Both the position numbers and the translations under genes were made by a program. From positions 1 to 64,000 of the forward strand of contig JACPUU010000018.1 in NCBI GenBank assembly GCA_016192075.1: a DNA stretch of 64,000 nt, given 5' to 3'. Below the pieces are notes generated by a model. That model searched no databases, had not been told where the DNA came from, and saw only the letters and a program-made list of their open reading frames with translations. Shown here in pieces: positions 49,304 through 59,137 of this stretch (position 1 is its first letter; the number at the start of each line of letters is the position of its first letter). This DNA comes from Bacteroidota bacterium (GTDB lineage Bacteria > Bacteroidota > Bacteroidia > Flavobacteriales_D > Crocinitomicaceae).

Positions 49304-52300
49304 CTAAACCTCTTCCACAGGTTCTTCCTGAACAATGGCTTTCTGCTCAGCCTTTTCAACCAGTTCATGCACATTTTCAAAAACAATTTTACCGCGCAAA
49401 ATTGCTTTTGCTGCTTTGTTGGAAATTTCACGCTTGAAAATATCGAAAATCAGATACACACACGGCACAACCACCAGTGTCAGAATCATGGAGCTTGACA
49501 ACCCTCCGATGAGCACCCAGGCCAGACCACTTTTCCATTCAGCACCCGGACCAGTTGCAAATGCAATTGGCATCATCCCGAATACCATGGCCAGCGTGGT
49601 CATCAAAATTGGACGAAGACGTGTTCTACCGGAAAGAATCAGAGCACGCACGGTGTCCATTCCTGTTGCTTTCAACTGGTTGGTAAAATCGACAATCAAA
49701 ATTGCGTTTTTAGCCACCAGACCAATGAGCATAATCATACCCAAAATAGAGAAGATACTGAGCGGCTGCATCGAAAGCGCAAGCGCAAGCAAAGCACCCA
49801 CAATAGCCACCGGAATGGAGAATAAAACCACAAACGGATACACGTACGAGTCATATAAAGCCACCATAATCAGGTAAACAAAAAGGATTGAAGCAATGAG
49901 TGCAAACCCAAGGTTTCCAAACGCCTCTCCCATGTTTTTGGCATTTCCTTCATACGCAACAACCACGCTTGCCGGTGCCGGATTTTCCTCCAGATACGCG
50001 GTCATTTCACCCGTTACCGTTGCACTGGATGTACCAAATACCTCACAGGAAATGGTTACCGAAGGAACCCTGTTTTTACGCTCCAGTTTGGACGGACCGT
50101 CGGCTGATTTGATTGCTGCAAACTGGCTTAACCGGATCATTTCACCGCGTGAGTTGATGAAGGTCAGATTTTCCAGGTCTTCTTTGCTGCGCCGGCTGAA
50201 CTCGTCATAAATAACAGCAATGTTATATTCCTGCCCGTTTTCAGTGAATTTGGTATTGTCATTTCCATTAAACGATGTTTGCATGGTTGCACCAACCACA
50301 TCCATACTCAATCCAAACCTCACCATTTTGTCACGGTCAATATCAACCGTAATTTCAGGGTTACCGCTTTCAACAGACAATTTGACTTCACCTGTTCCCG
50401 GAATCGATTTCATTTTTTCCATCAGGCGATCTGCGGTATTAAAAACAGAATCCAGTGAATTACCTGTAACGGACATCTGAACAGGTGGCGCATCGGCACT
50501 TCCCATAATACCCACCGCTGCCGAACTCACTTCTACACCTGGCAACATGCCCTCCAGTTCCTTTTTAATAATGAGGGAATAAATGGCAGCCGTATAAGGG
50601 CGCTGATCTTTCTCCACCAGTTTTACGGTAATTTCAGATTTGTTGTTGACTGAGTTGTTTCCGCCCAGGTCATTTGTACTGGTACCAATACTCGAAAAAA
50701 CATGTGTCACGTCTGGATTTGCAAACAAATATTCTTCTACCTGCTGGGTGACTTTTGTGGTTTGATCAAGTGTGGCATCCATTGGTAATTTCAGGCGGAT
50801 CACAAATTCACCGCGGTCACCTTTGCTCACAAATTCACCGCCGATATAGCCCATACCTACCAGTGAAAAAGATGCCACCAGTGTCAAAACGGTACCAATA
50901 ATAATATACCGCTTTCTGCGCAGGGCCACTTGCAAAATAGCCGCATACTTATCGGTCAGCCAGTTGATCATACGTTCAAAAGGACCAATGATTCTACCCA
51001 GAAATTTTTTGTCGTCTACCTTTTCCACTTTAGCCATACGTGAAGCCAGCAGCGGTGTAAGTGTGAACGAAACAAAGAGGCTCATCAACGTGGATAATAC
51101 AATTACGATAGAGAACTGCGCCAATAGATTAGTAATAATACCACCCACCATGGTCAACGGTAAAAACACCACTACATCCACCAGGGTGATACCCATTGCT
51201 GTAAAACCTATTTCATTTCGTCCGCGCAGCGCTGCAACCCGGCGGCTTTCACCTTTTTCAAGATGCCGGTAAATATTTTCAAGCACTACGATGGAATCAT
51301 CTACCAGGATTCCCACCACCAATGAAATTGCCAGCAAGGACATTAAATTGAGTGAATACCCCAACAGGTACATTGCTATAAAAACCGAAATCAGGGAAGC
51401 CGGAATAGCAATCATCACAATAAGCGAGTTGCGCAAACTGTGCAAAAACAAAATCATAACAAGTGCCACAATGAATATGGCCAGACCCAAATCGACCATT
51501 ACGGAATTAGCTGCCTCGAGGGTAAAATCAGAAGTATCTGCAGCAACCGAAAATTTCAACCCTTTACTCTCAAATGCCTTTTCATTCAGGGCCAGTTCCT
51601 TTTTCACCAGTTTACTCATTTCAACCGCATTCGCATCACTTTGCTTTTGAATAAAAATACCAATGGAGGTTCTGCCGTCAATGCGGTTGATTGTTTGTAC
51701 ATCCCTGATTCCATCAGTAACGGTAGCAACATCGGATACGCGTATCAAAGCGCCGGTTTCACGATCTACTGTTACCGGCAGGTTTCTGATTTCATCCAGC
51801 GATTTGTATTTACCCGTTAAACGAATGGTTGAACGTGTTTCATCGTTTTCAATTTTTCCAACCGGAAAATCCATGTTTCCGCTTTGAATAACCTGGTTGA
51901 TTTGCAGAATAGAAATGTGATGTGTTTCACACGCCTGGCGGTCTACGCTGACTTTTATTTCACGCTTTTCACCGCCTATGATAATCACCCGGCCAACGCC
52001 TTTGATTTTTGAAATAGCCGGTATAATATCATTCTCTACAATTGCATAGAGTTCTGTGGGCGATACCTTGCCGGTAACACCCAAACGCATAATGGGCGCC
52101 TCATCAAACGCAAATTTGGCGATTGACGGCGAACTGGCATCATCGGGCAGCAATGACAGCATAGCGTTGACTTTACGCTGCGCATCCTGAATAGCAAGGT
52201 TCCCGTCAGCATCAGGTTTCAGCATCAGAACGATAGAAGATACTCCCTCCATGGAGGTTGATTTGATTTCATCCAGGTTCTCCAGATTTGACAAGGCATC

Positions 52301-52504
52301 TTCCAGTGGTTTGGTCACTGAATTCTCAACCTCAGCAGGTGATGCACCGGGATAAATGGTTGTGACACTCACTACCGGAATCGAGAATTTCGGCATGAGT
52401 TCATACGTGAGTTTACTGTAACTCAATATTCCTAAAAATCCCAGGACGGAAAAAATCACGACAATCAGGGATGGTCTTTTTATGGCTAATTCTGTAATTG
52501 ACAT
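49304..52504 (-). CDS. RND (AcrB/HAE1-like) efflux transporter permease
   Basis: 'YPGASPAEVENSVTKPLEDAL', 'LVVGILVDDSIVVLENIYRH', 'RLRPILMTTLAMVFGMMPIA'. Confidence 0.97.
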   Translation of the reverse strand: MSITELAIKRPSLIVVIFSVLGFLGILSYSKLTYELMPKFSIPVVSVTTIYPGASPAEVENSVTKPLEDALSNLENLDEIKSTSMEGVSSIVLMLKPDADGNLAIQDAQRKVNAMLSLLPDDASSPSIAKFAFDEAPIMRLGVTGKVSPTELYAIVENDIIPAISKIKGVGRVIIIGGEKREIKVSVDRQACETHHISILQINQVIQSGNMDFPVGKIENDETRSTIRLTGKYKSLDEIRNLPVTVDRETGALIRVSDVATVTDGIRDVQTINRIDGRTSIGIFIQKQSDANAVEMSKLVKKELALNEKAFESKGLKFSVAADTSDFTLEAANSVMVDLGLAIFIVALVMILFLHSLRNSLIVMIAIPASLISVFIAMYLLGYSLNLMSLLAISLVVGILVDDSIVVLENIYRHLEKGESRRVAALRGRNEIGFTAMGITLVDVVVFLPLTMVGGIITNLLAQFSIVIVLSTLMSLFVSFTLTPLLASRMAKVEKVDDKKFLGRIIGPFERMINWLTDKYAAILQVALRRKRYIIIGTVLTLVASFSLVGMGYIGGEFVSKGDRGEFVIRLKLPMDATLDQTTKVTQQVEEYLFANPDVTHVFSSIGTSTNDLGGNNSVNNKSEITVKLVEKDQRPYTAAIYSLIIKKELEGMLPGVEVSSAAVGIMGSADAPPVQMSVTGNSLDSVFNTADRLMEKMKSIPGTGEVKLSVESGNPEITVDIDRDKMVRFGLSMDVVGATMQTSFNGNDNTKFTENGQEYNIAVIYDEFSRRSKEDLENLTFINSRGEMIRLSQFAAIKSADGPSKLERKNRVPSVTISCEVFGTSSATVTGEMTAYLEENPAPASVVVAYEGNAKNMGEAFGNLGFALIASILFVYLIMVALYDSYVYPFVVLFSIPVAIVGALLALALSMQPLSIFSILGMIMLIGLVAKNAILIVDFTNQLKATGMDTVRALILSGRTRLRPILMTTLAMVFGMMPIAFATGPGAEWKSGLAWVLIGGLSSSMILTLVVVPCVYLIFDIFKREISNKAAKAILRGKIVFENVHELVEKAEQKAIVQEEPVEEV

Positions 52505-52518
52505 GTGACTGTTTTTTC

Positions 52519-53586
52519 TTATTGAATAATTTCAATGCGTGATCCGTTGGTCAGGTTTGATAGTCCTGTTTCTACCACCACATCTGTTGGCTGAAGGCCT
52601 GATAACACTTCAATTTTATCACCGTATACAGCGCCTACCTGAATCTGGCAGCTTTTTACAGTGTCTCCTGAAACGACAAAGATGTAAGGATCCTGAATAC
52701 TCCCTGCAATACATTTTACAGGCAATAAAAAGGCAGAACGCTCTCCATCAAATTCAAAATCAGCAACACCGGTCATTCCAGCCTTTAACGGCGTCTTTGC
52801 GCTGTTTTTAAATTCAATTTCCACCAGGTATTTACCTGATCCGTCGGCTTTAGGAGCGATAAACGAAACAAAACCTTCAATCGGCGTATCTGCATAAAGA
52901 TCAGGTTTGATTGAAATTTTCTGCCCTTCTTTCAAACGCACTACCTGATGATCCATGAGGCTTACCTGCATTTTGAGTGAATTTACATCAATGATATCGG
53001 CAATTGGTGTGCCCGGCGCCAGGTAACTTCCCACTTCCAGTTTCAGTGCGTTAATGGTACCAGAAATAGGACTCACAATGGTAGAAACTCTGAGTTGTCT
53101 TTTTAAGGTTTGAACGCGTGATTCAGCACTGATCTCTGCAATTTTAATGTCTTCCAGCTGCTGTTTGGTAATGGCGTTCCCTTCTGCCAGCACGGTGTAC
53201 TTCTCCAGGTCTGCTTTTGCCTTTTCCCAATTTGCTTCAGCCAGTTTCAGATCAATGCGAATTTGTTCGTTGTCAAGTATGGCAATGACTTGTCCCTTTT
53301 TTACGTTGTCACCGTTTTCTACTTTCAGTGAAGTAACTCTGCCCGACGTTTCAGAAACAAAATTCAACTGGTGCATGGGCTCAAATTCACCTGAAATGGT
53401 AAAATTCTGTGACAATGTTTCTGTTTTGGGAGAAACCACTGACACCGGGAAAATGGTCAGTTTCTGGTTGGCAATTTCAGCATTGCTTTCCATGATTGTT
53501 TTATTCTTGTTCAACTGCCGGGCTGCAAGAACAACAAGCAGTGTTATTACGACAAAAGTGAGGATGTATTTAAAAATGCGTTTCAT
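52519..53586 (-). CDS. RND efflux periplasmic adaptor (membrane fusion protein)
   Basis: 'SGRVTSLKVENGDNVKKGQVIAILD' and 'VSPISGTINALKLEVGSYLAPGTPIADIID' lipoyl-like halves. Confidence 0.95.
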   Translation of the reverse strand: MKRIFKYILTFVVITLLVVLAARQLNKNKTIMESNAEIANQKLTIFPVSVVSPKTETLSQNFTISGEFEPMHQLNFVSETSGRVTSLKVENGDNVKKGQVIAILDNEQIRIDLKLAEANWEKAKADLEKYTVLAEGNAITKQQLEDIKIAEISAESRVQTLKRQLRVSTIVSPISGTINALKLEVGSYLAPGTPIADIIDVNSLKMQVSLMDHQVVRLKEGQKISIKPDLYADTPIEGFVSFIAPKADGSGKYLVEIEFKNSAKTPLKAGMTGVADFEFDGERSAFLLPVKCIAGSIQDPYIFVVSGDTVKSCQIQVGAVYGDKIEVLSGLQPTDVVVETGLSNLTNGSRIEIIQ

Positions 53587-53609
53587 GACAGGGATATTTG
53601 TTTGTTTTT

Positions 53610-54956
53610 TTATTGAAGAATAAGTTTAATGTTTCCGGTGCCTTTAAGCAGATCCAATTGGGCAATTTTTACCTGAATCAGGGCACTCATATAGTTGGAT
53701 TGAGCCTGGTTGAGAGCGGTTTCAGCATTTAACAGATCAGACAGGCTGGATACATTACCCACAAATTGTTTTTTGGTAGTGTCGTAGAGTTTTTGCGCCA
53801 GCTCAATATTCTGTTTGTACACACCCATTGAAGCCATGCTGATTTCTATATTGCCGAGCGCATTCTGATATTGCATGTCCAGGTATGATTTGGTATATTC
53901 CTGGTCCAGCTTGTTTTTGTCCATTTCTATTTCCAACTGCTGCACTTTGCGGTGCTTTGAAAATCCGTCAAAAACAGGAACGCTTAAGTTCAGCGTCAGA
54001 TAGGACATGGGATACCATTTTGAACCGCTGCCAAAAACATTCAGATCATTCTGTTGAGCCATATAAGCGTACCGGAAACTTAAAGAAAGGTTTGGAATAT
54101 AGCCTGACTGAATTTGTTTGATATTGAGGTAATACATTTCCTGCTGCATTTGAAGCATGCGCATATCCAGCGTGCCGGAACTGCTGTATTCAGGTATCAC
54201 CGGGGCGCTTAGTTCATTCATGGCGGTACCCACTGTAACAGCTGAATCAAGCGGTATACCGGTGAGGTATTTCAGCAACCGCAATTGTTTATCATAATTC
54301 TGCTCCAGCGTAAAAATCTGTGTTTGTAAATTGGCCTGGTTGATTACCACACGGTCATAATCAGTTTGCAGCACAAAATCATTCTCCAGCTTCACGCGGG
54401 TAATAATAACCAGGCTGTCCATGTTTTTAAGATTCTGCTGCAGAATTTCTTTTTGAGTCACCGTAATTTGTGCCGCGTAATAAGCCTGCGCAATGTTGTA
54501 GAGCAATTGCTCTTCTGTCAGATCCTGGCTCAAAGCAGCCATGTCAATAGACTGGTTAGCCAAACGAACACCGGTTATAATTCCCGGATCAAAAATCACC
54601 TGGCTTACGTCAACCGCAGTGGTCACGTTATACTGGGTACCGAATTGAACGGCTACTGTTTGTCCGGGCTGACCAAATATTTCACCCGGTAAAATGGAGG
54701 TTTGCAATTTCAGGTTATCATTGATAGATGCATTGGCCCTGATTTGCGGATAAAGGGCTGAATAGATTTCAGAGACCTTTTTTTCACTACGGTCTGTTTC
54801 AAGTGATGCCTTTTGAATGGTTGGATTATTCGCCAAACCGTAAATCAGGCAATCGGTCAGGCTGATGTTGATTTGGGTTTTTGCCGGCGATGCCAGCAAA
54901 AACAAGCCAGCCAGCAGCGTGGGAATTACTTTTTTAACGTGCATTTTCGAGGTCAT
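53610..54956 (-). CDS. TolC-family outer membrane efflux protein
   Basis: 'LTDCLIYGLANNPTIQKASLETDRSEKKVSEIYSALYPQIRANASI' and 'LLNAETALNQAQSNYMSALIQVKIAQLDLLKGTG'. Confidence 0.95.
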   Translation of the reverse strand: MTSKMHVKKVIPTLLAGLFLLASPAKTQINISLTDCLIYGLANNPTIQKASLETDRSEKKVSEIYSALYPQIRANASINDNLKLQTSILPGEIFGQPGQTVAVQFGTQYNVTTAVDVSQVIFDPGIITGVRLANQSIDMAALSQDLTEEQLLYNIAQAYYAAQITVTQKEILQQNLKNMDSLVIITRVKLENDFVLQTDYDRVVINQANLQTQIFTLEQNYDKQLRLLKYLTGIPLDSAVTVGTAMNELSAPVIPEYSSSGTLDMRMLQMQQEMYYLNIKQIQSGYIPNLSLSFRYAYMAQQNDLNVFGSGSKWYPMSYLTLNLSVPVFDGFSKHRKVQQLEIEMDKNKLDQEYTKSYLDMQYQNALGNIEISMASMGVYKQNIELAQKLYDTTKKQFVGNVSSLSDLLNAETALNQAQSNYMSALIQVKIAQLDLLKGTGNIKLILQ

Positions 54957-55022
54957 TGGAGTGTATTTGATTTGGTAATTGGTATGTCTGTTTAAAATGA
55001 TAGCGTGTGCAATTCGTGTTTT

Positions 55023-55514
55023 TTATTTTCGTCCGGTTTCCCATTTTTTGTACAGCAAGGGCAATTCACGCTGCAAAAATTCTACAAAGTCAATCATCTC
55101 TTTCAGGCTTTGGTTGAATTCAACGGTATCTCCCGGGCGCTGTTTCAGTATCGTTTTCATCAGGTCTACAAAAAGCCCCATGCGTTCGTTGGTTTTTTTA
55201 ATATCCTCTTTCCAATGCACAATGCGGTTTCTGAAGTATCTTTTTCGCTCACCCAGTTTTGAGATTTGCTCAATTTTGCCGGTATTCAAAAGCAGGTTAA
55301 TGGAATTGCTGGTGGCGCTTTTACTGATTCCCAGGGTAGCCTGCAGCTGATCAAACGTCAGGTCAGGGTCTTCAGCAACCATCAGCAAGGCCAGTAAGCG
55401 TGCCGGAACGGGAGAAAAACCGGATTGCTCATACGCCATACCCATTTTCTCGATCAGGGTTTTCTGGTTATCCGTTAGTTTAATTTTCGACTTCGTCATA
55501 ATTTTTTCATGCAT
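55023..55514 (-). CDS. GbsR/MarR-family transcriptional regulator
   Basis: 'SPVPARLLALLMVAEDPDLTFDQLQATLGISKSATSNSINLLLNTGKIEQISKLGERKRYFR'; the ORF-track start at 55529 overlaps a perfect -7 element, so a later Met is preferred. Confidence 0.9.
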   Translation of the reverse strand: MHEKIMTKSKIKLTDNQKTLIEKMGMAYEQSGFSPVPARLLALLMVAEDPDLTFDQLQATLGISKSATSNSINLLLNTGKIEQISKLGERKRYFRNRIVHWKEDIKKTNERMGLFVDLMKTILKQRPGDTVEFNQSLKEMIDFVEFLQRELPLLYKKWETGRK

Positions 55515-55526
55515 TGATTCACTGGA

Positions 55527-55572
55527 CAAAGGTATAGTTAATTCGTTTGGTTCTGAACTAAGAGAACCAAAC
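55527..55572 (-). promoter_or_regulatory. Promoter-operator module 1 (TACCTTTG plus GTTTGGTTCT-N8-AGAACCAAAC)
   Basis: Minus-strand TAnnTTTG at 55527-55534; perfect 10-bp arms at 55545-55554 and 55563-55572. Confidence 0.75.
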
Positions 55573-55675
55573 TATTTTTGAATTTTTCTACCAACGTAGT
55601 TTTTTGATCAACGAAAATTTCAAAAACTTCAATAACAGCAATGCTTTTAGCTTTTTGTGATACAGATCTGTTCAT
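55538..55675 (-). CDS. Possible 45-aa small ORF between the two promoter-operator modules
   Basis: MNRSVSQKAKSIAVIEVFEIFVDQKTTLVEKFKNSLVLLVQNQTN*, ATG about 30 nt after the module 2 -7 element; below the track length cutoff. Confidence 0.25.
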   Translation of the reverse strand: MNRSVSQKAKSIAVIEVFEIFVDQKTTLVEKFKNSLVLLVQNQTN

Positions 55676-55704
55676 AGCGTACCATTTATTCAGTGAATCT
55701 GGTA

Positions 55705-55750
55705 CAAAGGTACAATACCCAATTTTAGTTCTGTATACCGAGAACTAAAA
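55705..55750 (-). promoter_or_regulatory. Promoter-operator module 2 (TACCTTTG plus TTTTAGTTCT-N8-AGAACTAAAA)
   Basis: Minus-strand TAnnTTTG at 55705-55712; perfect 10-bp arms at 55723-55732 and 55741-55750. Confidence 0.75.
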
Positions 55751-55877
55751 ACAGGCCGTATTTTCTACAAACGCGTTTTTTTGCTCAACGAACGTGAAGC
55801 TGTTGCTATTTAAAAACCAGAAACAACTGGATTCAGATTTGATGCCGGGAAAATGAAAACATGTTTGACAGGTATCC

Positions 55878-55989
55878 CTATTCCCCGCTGATTGACGCAG
55901 ATTTTTTTACCGTACTCGCAATCGGCGTATTCTGCAGCTCTTTTCCGCGGGAATCTTTTTGATCAAAAAATCAAATTTAAACAGGTTCT
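55878..55989. repeat. Degenerate CTGCGG-type repeat ending in TTTAAACAGGTTCT
   Basis: CCCCGCTGATTGACGCAGATTTTTTT...TTTTCCGCGGGAATC...TTTAAACAGGTTCT. Confidence 0.65.
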
Positions 55990-56000
55990 GAGAAGCCGGT

Positions 56001-56753
56001 CTATTTCTTCGGCGGGCCGCTCAGCCTTGCACATGTTTGAGTGGTTGCTGCAATGGTTGACAAAGGCAAGGCCAGCATCATACCCACCAGCGGAATCAAA
56101 AGCAACAAATGAAATACGAACCCGTTGCCTACCGCTATCCCCCTGTTCTGGCGCACAAATTTTTTGGTGGCTGCATAATCCAGGTGCCGTTCCAGCGTAT
56201 AATCCATATTTCCATAACCGGCATAATAACACTGCACGTAAAGAATCAAAACTGTTGTAATAATATTGATCACCGGTATGATACTTAAAATAACCAACGG
56301 CAGTGTAATCAGCGTTTCCATTACCAGGTTTCGGACATTGATACGAATTCCGCGTAACAATACACTGACCGCGTGCTGTTGCCTGTTTACCTGATTTGAA
56401 TCATTCCCGTTTAAATGCATTTCTATGCGCTCAGAAAGCGGTGCCATAAACGGAGCCGAAAATGCCATCACCGCATGTTTAAACACCATAACACCAACGA
56501 GCAAAATGATAACCATTCCCAGAAAAAACCCAATGGATGAAATGGTTTCTTTTCCAAACTCAAACGGCCAGACTGAACTGATTTTTTGCCCCATCGGATC
56601 AGCCAGAAACCAGGCTGAAACAATGATCAGCGTGCCCACAACCAAACCAATAACTATGGGAACAAAACAATACTTCCACAGTTTTAGTTTGTTCGCCAGT
56701 TCAAAGGCGTGAGCGTATGCTTTAATACTTGCGGTAAAATCTTTGAAAAACAT
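56001..56753 (-). CDS. EI24 domain-containing (CysZ-like) membrane protein
   Basis: 'MFFKDFTASIKAYAHAFELANKLKLWKYCFVPIVIGL' and multiple TM segments. Confidence 0.85.
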   Translation of the reverse strand: MFFKDFTASIKAYAHAFELANKLKLWKYCFVPIVIGLVVGTLIIVSAWFLADPMGQKISSVWPFEFGKETISSIGFFLGMVIILLVGVMVFKHAVMAFSAPFMAPLSERIEMHLNGNDSNQVNRQQHAVSVLLRGIRINVRNLVMETLITLPLVILSIIPVINIITTVLILYVQCYYAGYGNMDYTLERHLDYAATKKFVRQNRGIAVGNGFVFHLLLLIPLVGMMLALPLSTIAATTQTCARLSGPPKK

Positions 56754-56804
56754 AGTGCTGTTGTTCGTGAATAACCTTTCTCTGAGCCTTGTTGTTGCAA
56801 AAAG

Positions 56805-58346
56805 TTAAAGCGGGATATTCCCGTGTTTCTTTTTAGGAATGTGCGACACCTTGTTTTTAAGCATGTCAAACGCACGTATGAGCTTTTTACGCGTATCAGC
56901 AGGTTCAATGACCTCATCAATAAAACCGTGTGCAGCCGCGTTGTATGGATTGGCAAAAAGCTCAGCATATTCTGCTTCTTTTTCAAGCAGTTTTTTAGCT
57001 GAATCAGCAGCCTCGTCAATTTCTTTTTTGAAAATAATTTCAGCCGCACCTTTAGCACCCATTACCGCAATTTCAGCTGACGGCCAGGCATAATTCATAT
57101 CAGCGCCAATGTGTTTTGAGTTCATCACATCATACGCACCACCGTAGGCTTTGCGGGTAATTACCGTAATGCGCGGAACGGTTGCTTCACAAAATGCGTA
57201 TAATAATTTTGCCCCGTTGTTGATAATGCCATGCCACTCCTGGTCGGTTCCCGGTAAAAAGCCCGGCACATCTTCCAGCACCAGTAACGGAATATTGAAT
57301 GAATCACAAAAACGCACAAATCGTGCTGCTTTATTAGACGATTGAATATCCAAAACACCCGCCAGGTAAGCCGGCTGGTTTGCAACAATACCAATACTTT
57401 TGCCCTCTAAAAAAGCAAAACCCACCACAATGTTTTGGGCATATTGCTCATGCACCTCGTAGAATGAATTTTCATCCACAATCTGCGCAATAACATCTTT
57501 GATATTGTAAGGCTGGTTGGCGCTTTCAGGAATAATGGTGTTTAATACAGGCCGTGCAGCATCACCCCCTTTATACGGATATTTAGGTGACTGCTCTTCA
57601 CAGTTCTGCGGTAAATAAGAAAGTAATTTTTTTATGTCATTAATACATTGCAGATCGTTGGCTACCGAAAAATGAGAAACACCTGATTTTTGTGAGTGAG
57701 TAGATGCACCGCCCAGCTCTTCAGACGTAACCTCTTCATGCGTTACCGTTTTTACCACATTTGGCCCGGTCACAAACATAAACGAAGAATCCTGCACCAT
57801 GTAAATAAAATCGGTCAGTGCCGGTGAATAAACGGCACCACCGGCGCAGGGCCCCATAATGGCTGAAATTTGCGGAATAACGCCGGACGCAATGGTGTTT
57901 CTGAAAAAGATATCCGCATAACCGCCCAGTGATACAACCCCCTCCTGAATACGCGCACCGCCAGAGTCATTAAGGCCAATCAGCGGAATTCCGTTTTGCA
58001 GCGCCAGGTCCATAATGCGGACAATTTTTTTGGCATGAATTTCGGCCAGTGATCCGCCAAAAACAGTAAAATCCTGCGCAAAAACATAAATGGGACGGCC
58101 ATGTACTTTACCATAACCGGTTACGACGCCATCACCCGGAACAATTTGTTTATCAAGCCCAAAATTGGTCGAACGATGTTCGGCAAACTGCCCGATTTCT
58201 TCAAACGTATCTTCATCCAACAAAAGGCTGATACGCTCACGCGCCGTTAGTTTTCCTTTGCTGTGCTGAGATTCAATACGTTTTTCGCCGCCGCCTTTAA
58301 GGGCTTCAGCTCTTTTTGAACGCAATAATTCGAGTTTTGATGACAT
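56805..58346 (-). CDS. Acyl-CoA (propionyl-CoA) carboxylase beta subunit
   Basis: '[22 protein letters not shown]', '[27 protein letters not shown]', '[61 protein letters not shown]'. Confidence 0.97.
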   Translation of the reverse strand: MSSKLELLRSKRAEALKGGGEKRIESQHSKGKLTARERISLLLDEDTFEEIGQFAEHRSTNFGLDKQIVPGDGVVTGYGKVHGRPIYVFAQDFTVFGGSLAEIHAKKIVRIMDLALQNGIPLIGLNDSGGARIQEGVVSLGGYADIFFRNTIASGVIPQISAIMGPCAGGAVYSPALTDFIYMVQDSSFMFVTGPNVVKTVTHEEVTSEELGGASTHSQKSGVSHFSVANDLQCINDIKKLLSYLPQNCEEQSPKYPYKGGDAARPVLNTIIPESANQPYNIKDVIAQIVDENSFYEVHEQYAQNIVVGFAFLEGKSIGIVANQPAYLAGVLDIQSSNKAARFVRFCDSFNIPLLVLEDVPGFLPGTDQEWHGIINNGAKLLYAFCEATVPRITVITRKAYGGAYDVMNSKHIGADMNYAWPSAEIAVMGAKGAAEIIFKKEIDEAADSAKKLLEKEAEYAELFANPYNAAAHGFIDEVIEPADTRKKLIRAFDMLKNKVSHIPKKKHGNIPL

Positions 58347-58400
58347 GAAACGGGGTGTTTGTGTTTACGAATTTAGTGTTTTCAAAGAGGAGTTAGCTCT

Positions 58401-58464
58401 TAGGAGTTAGGATTTAGTTTAAAATGTGAACGAATCCCGACTAACCCCTAATTCCTAACTCCTA
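58401..58464. repeat. Inverted repeat TAGGAGTTAGGA / TCCTAACTCCTA
   Basis: Perfect 12-bp arms at 58401-58412 and 58453-58464 in a divergent intergenic region. Confidence 0.85.
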
Positions 58465-58482
58465 ATTCCTTAACTTTGAGCC

Positions 58483-58986
58483 ATGGCTGACAAAATCATC
58501 AATAAGGTTGCTGAGGCAGGGATTGAACAGCTTGATCTGAAAGATTTTCTGCTCAGGGAACCTATGCTGGAAATTGATTTGAAAGATCAGTTGTGGAATG
58601 AATTTGTGCTGCGTGAAAAAGAGTTTAGAGACTGGATTAAATCGCATGATTGGTCTGTCTACACAAGTAAAGTCGTTGCAGTCTTTTGCTCGGCTGATGC
58701 AATTATACCGGCCTGGGCCTATATGCTGGTGACAGCAGAACTTAAAAACGCCAAAGCCATTTATTGCGCCTCACCTGAAAATGCTAAAGCCGAATTTTTC
58801 TTTGACAATTTAAAAACCTGGAATGTCAGTCATCTGACAGATAAACGCGTTATGGTAAAAGGATGTTCAGATATTCCTGATCCTGAAAAAGCATACGTAA
58901 TTCTCACCCAAAAACTGGTACCGGTTGCCAAAAGCCTGATGTTTGGTGAGCCTTGTTCGGCGGTGCCGGTGTTTAAGAGACGGTAA
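58483..58986 (+). CDS. DUF2480 family protein
   Basis: 'MADKIINKVAEAGIEQLDLKDFL...IPAWAYMLVTAELKNAKAIYCASPENAKAEFFF...VPVFKRR' typical of this Bacteroidota family. Confidence 0.85.
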   Translation: MADKIINKVAEAGIEQLDLKDFLLREPMLEIDLKDQLWNEFVLREKEFRDWIKSHDWSVYTSKVVAVFCSADAIIPAWAYMLVTAELKNAKAIYCASPENAKAEFFFDNLKTWNVSHLTDKRVMVKGCSDIPDPEKAYVILTQKLVPVAKSLMFGEPCSAVPVFKRR

Positions 58987-59039
58987 GAAAATACGTGAAC
59001 AAAAACGAGATACCAAATTCAGGAATTGTATTGTGAGTA

Positions 59040-59105
59040 GTCATCCTGAGCTTGTCTCAAGATCCCTCAAACAGTAAACGGATGCTGAAACAAGTTCAGC
59101 ATGAC
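59040..59105. repeat. Imperfect palindromic REP-like element (TCATCCTGAGCTTGT.../...ACAAGTTCAGCATGA)
   Basis: 26-bp arms at 59040-59065 and 59080-59105, 21/26 complementary. Confidence 0.8.
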
Positions 59106-59137
59106 GGTTTACACGAATGATTGAATTTGATACTTCC

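Noticed and set aside
49335-49877. 180-aa plus-strand ORF antisense to the RND permease (and similar ORFs at 50964-51887, 53147-53623)
   Set aside because: Antisense to highly recognisable efflux genes; no independent support.
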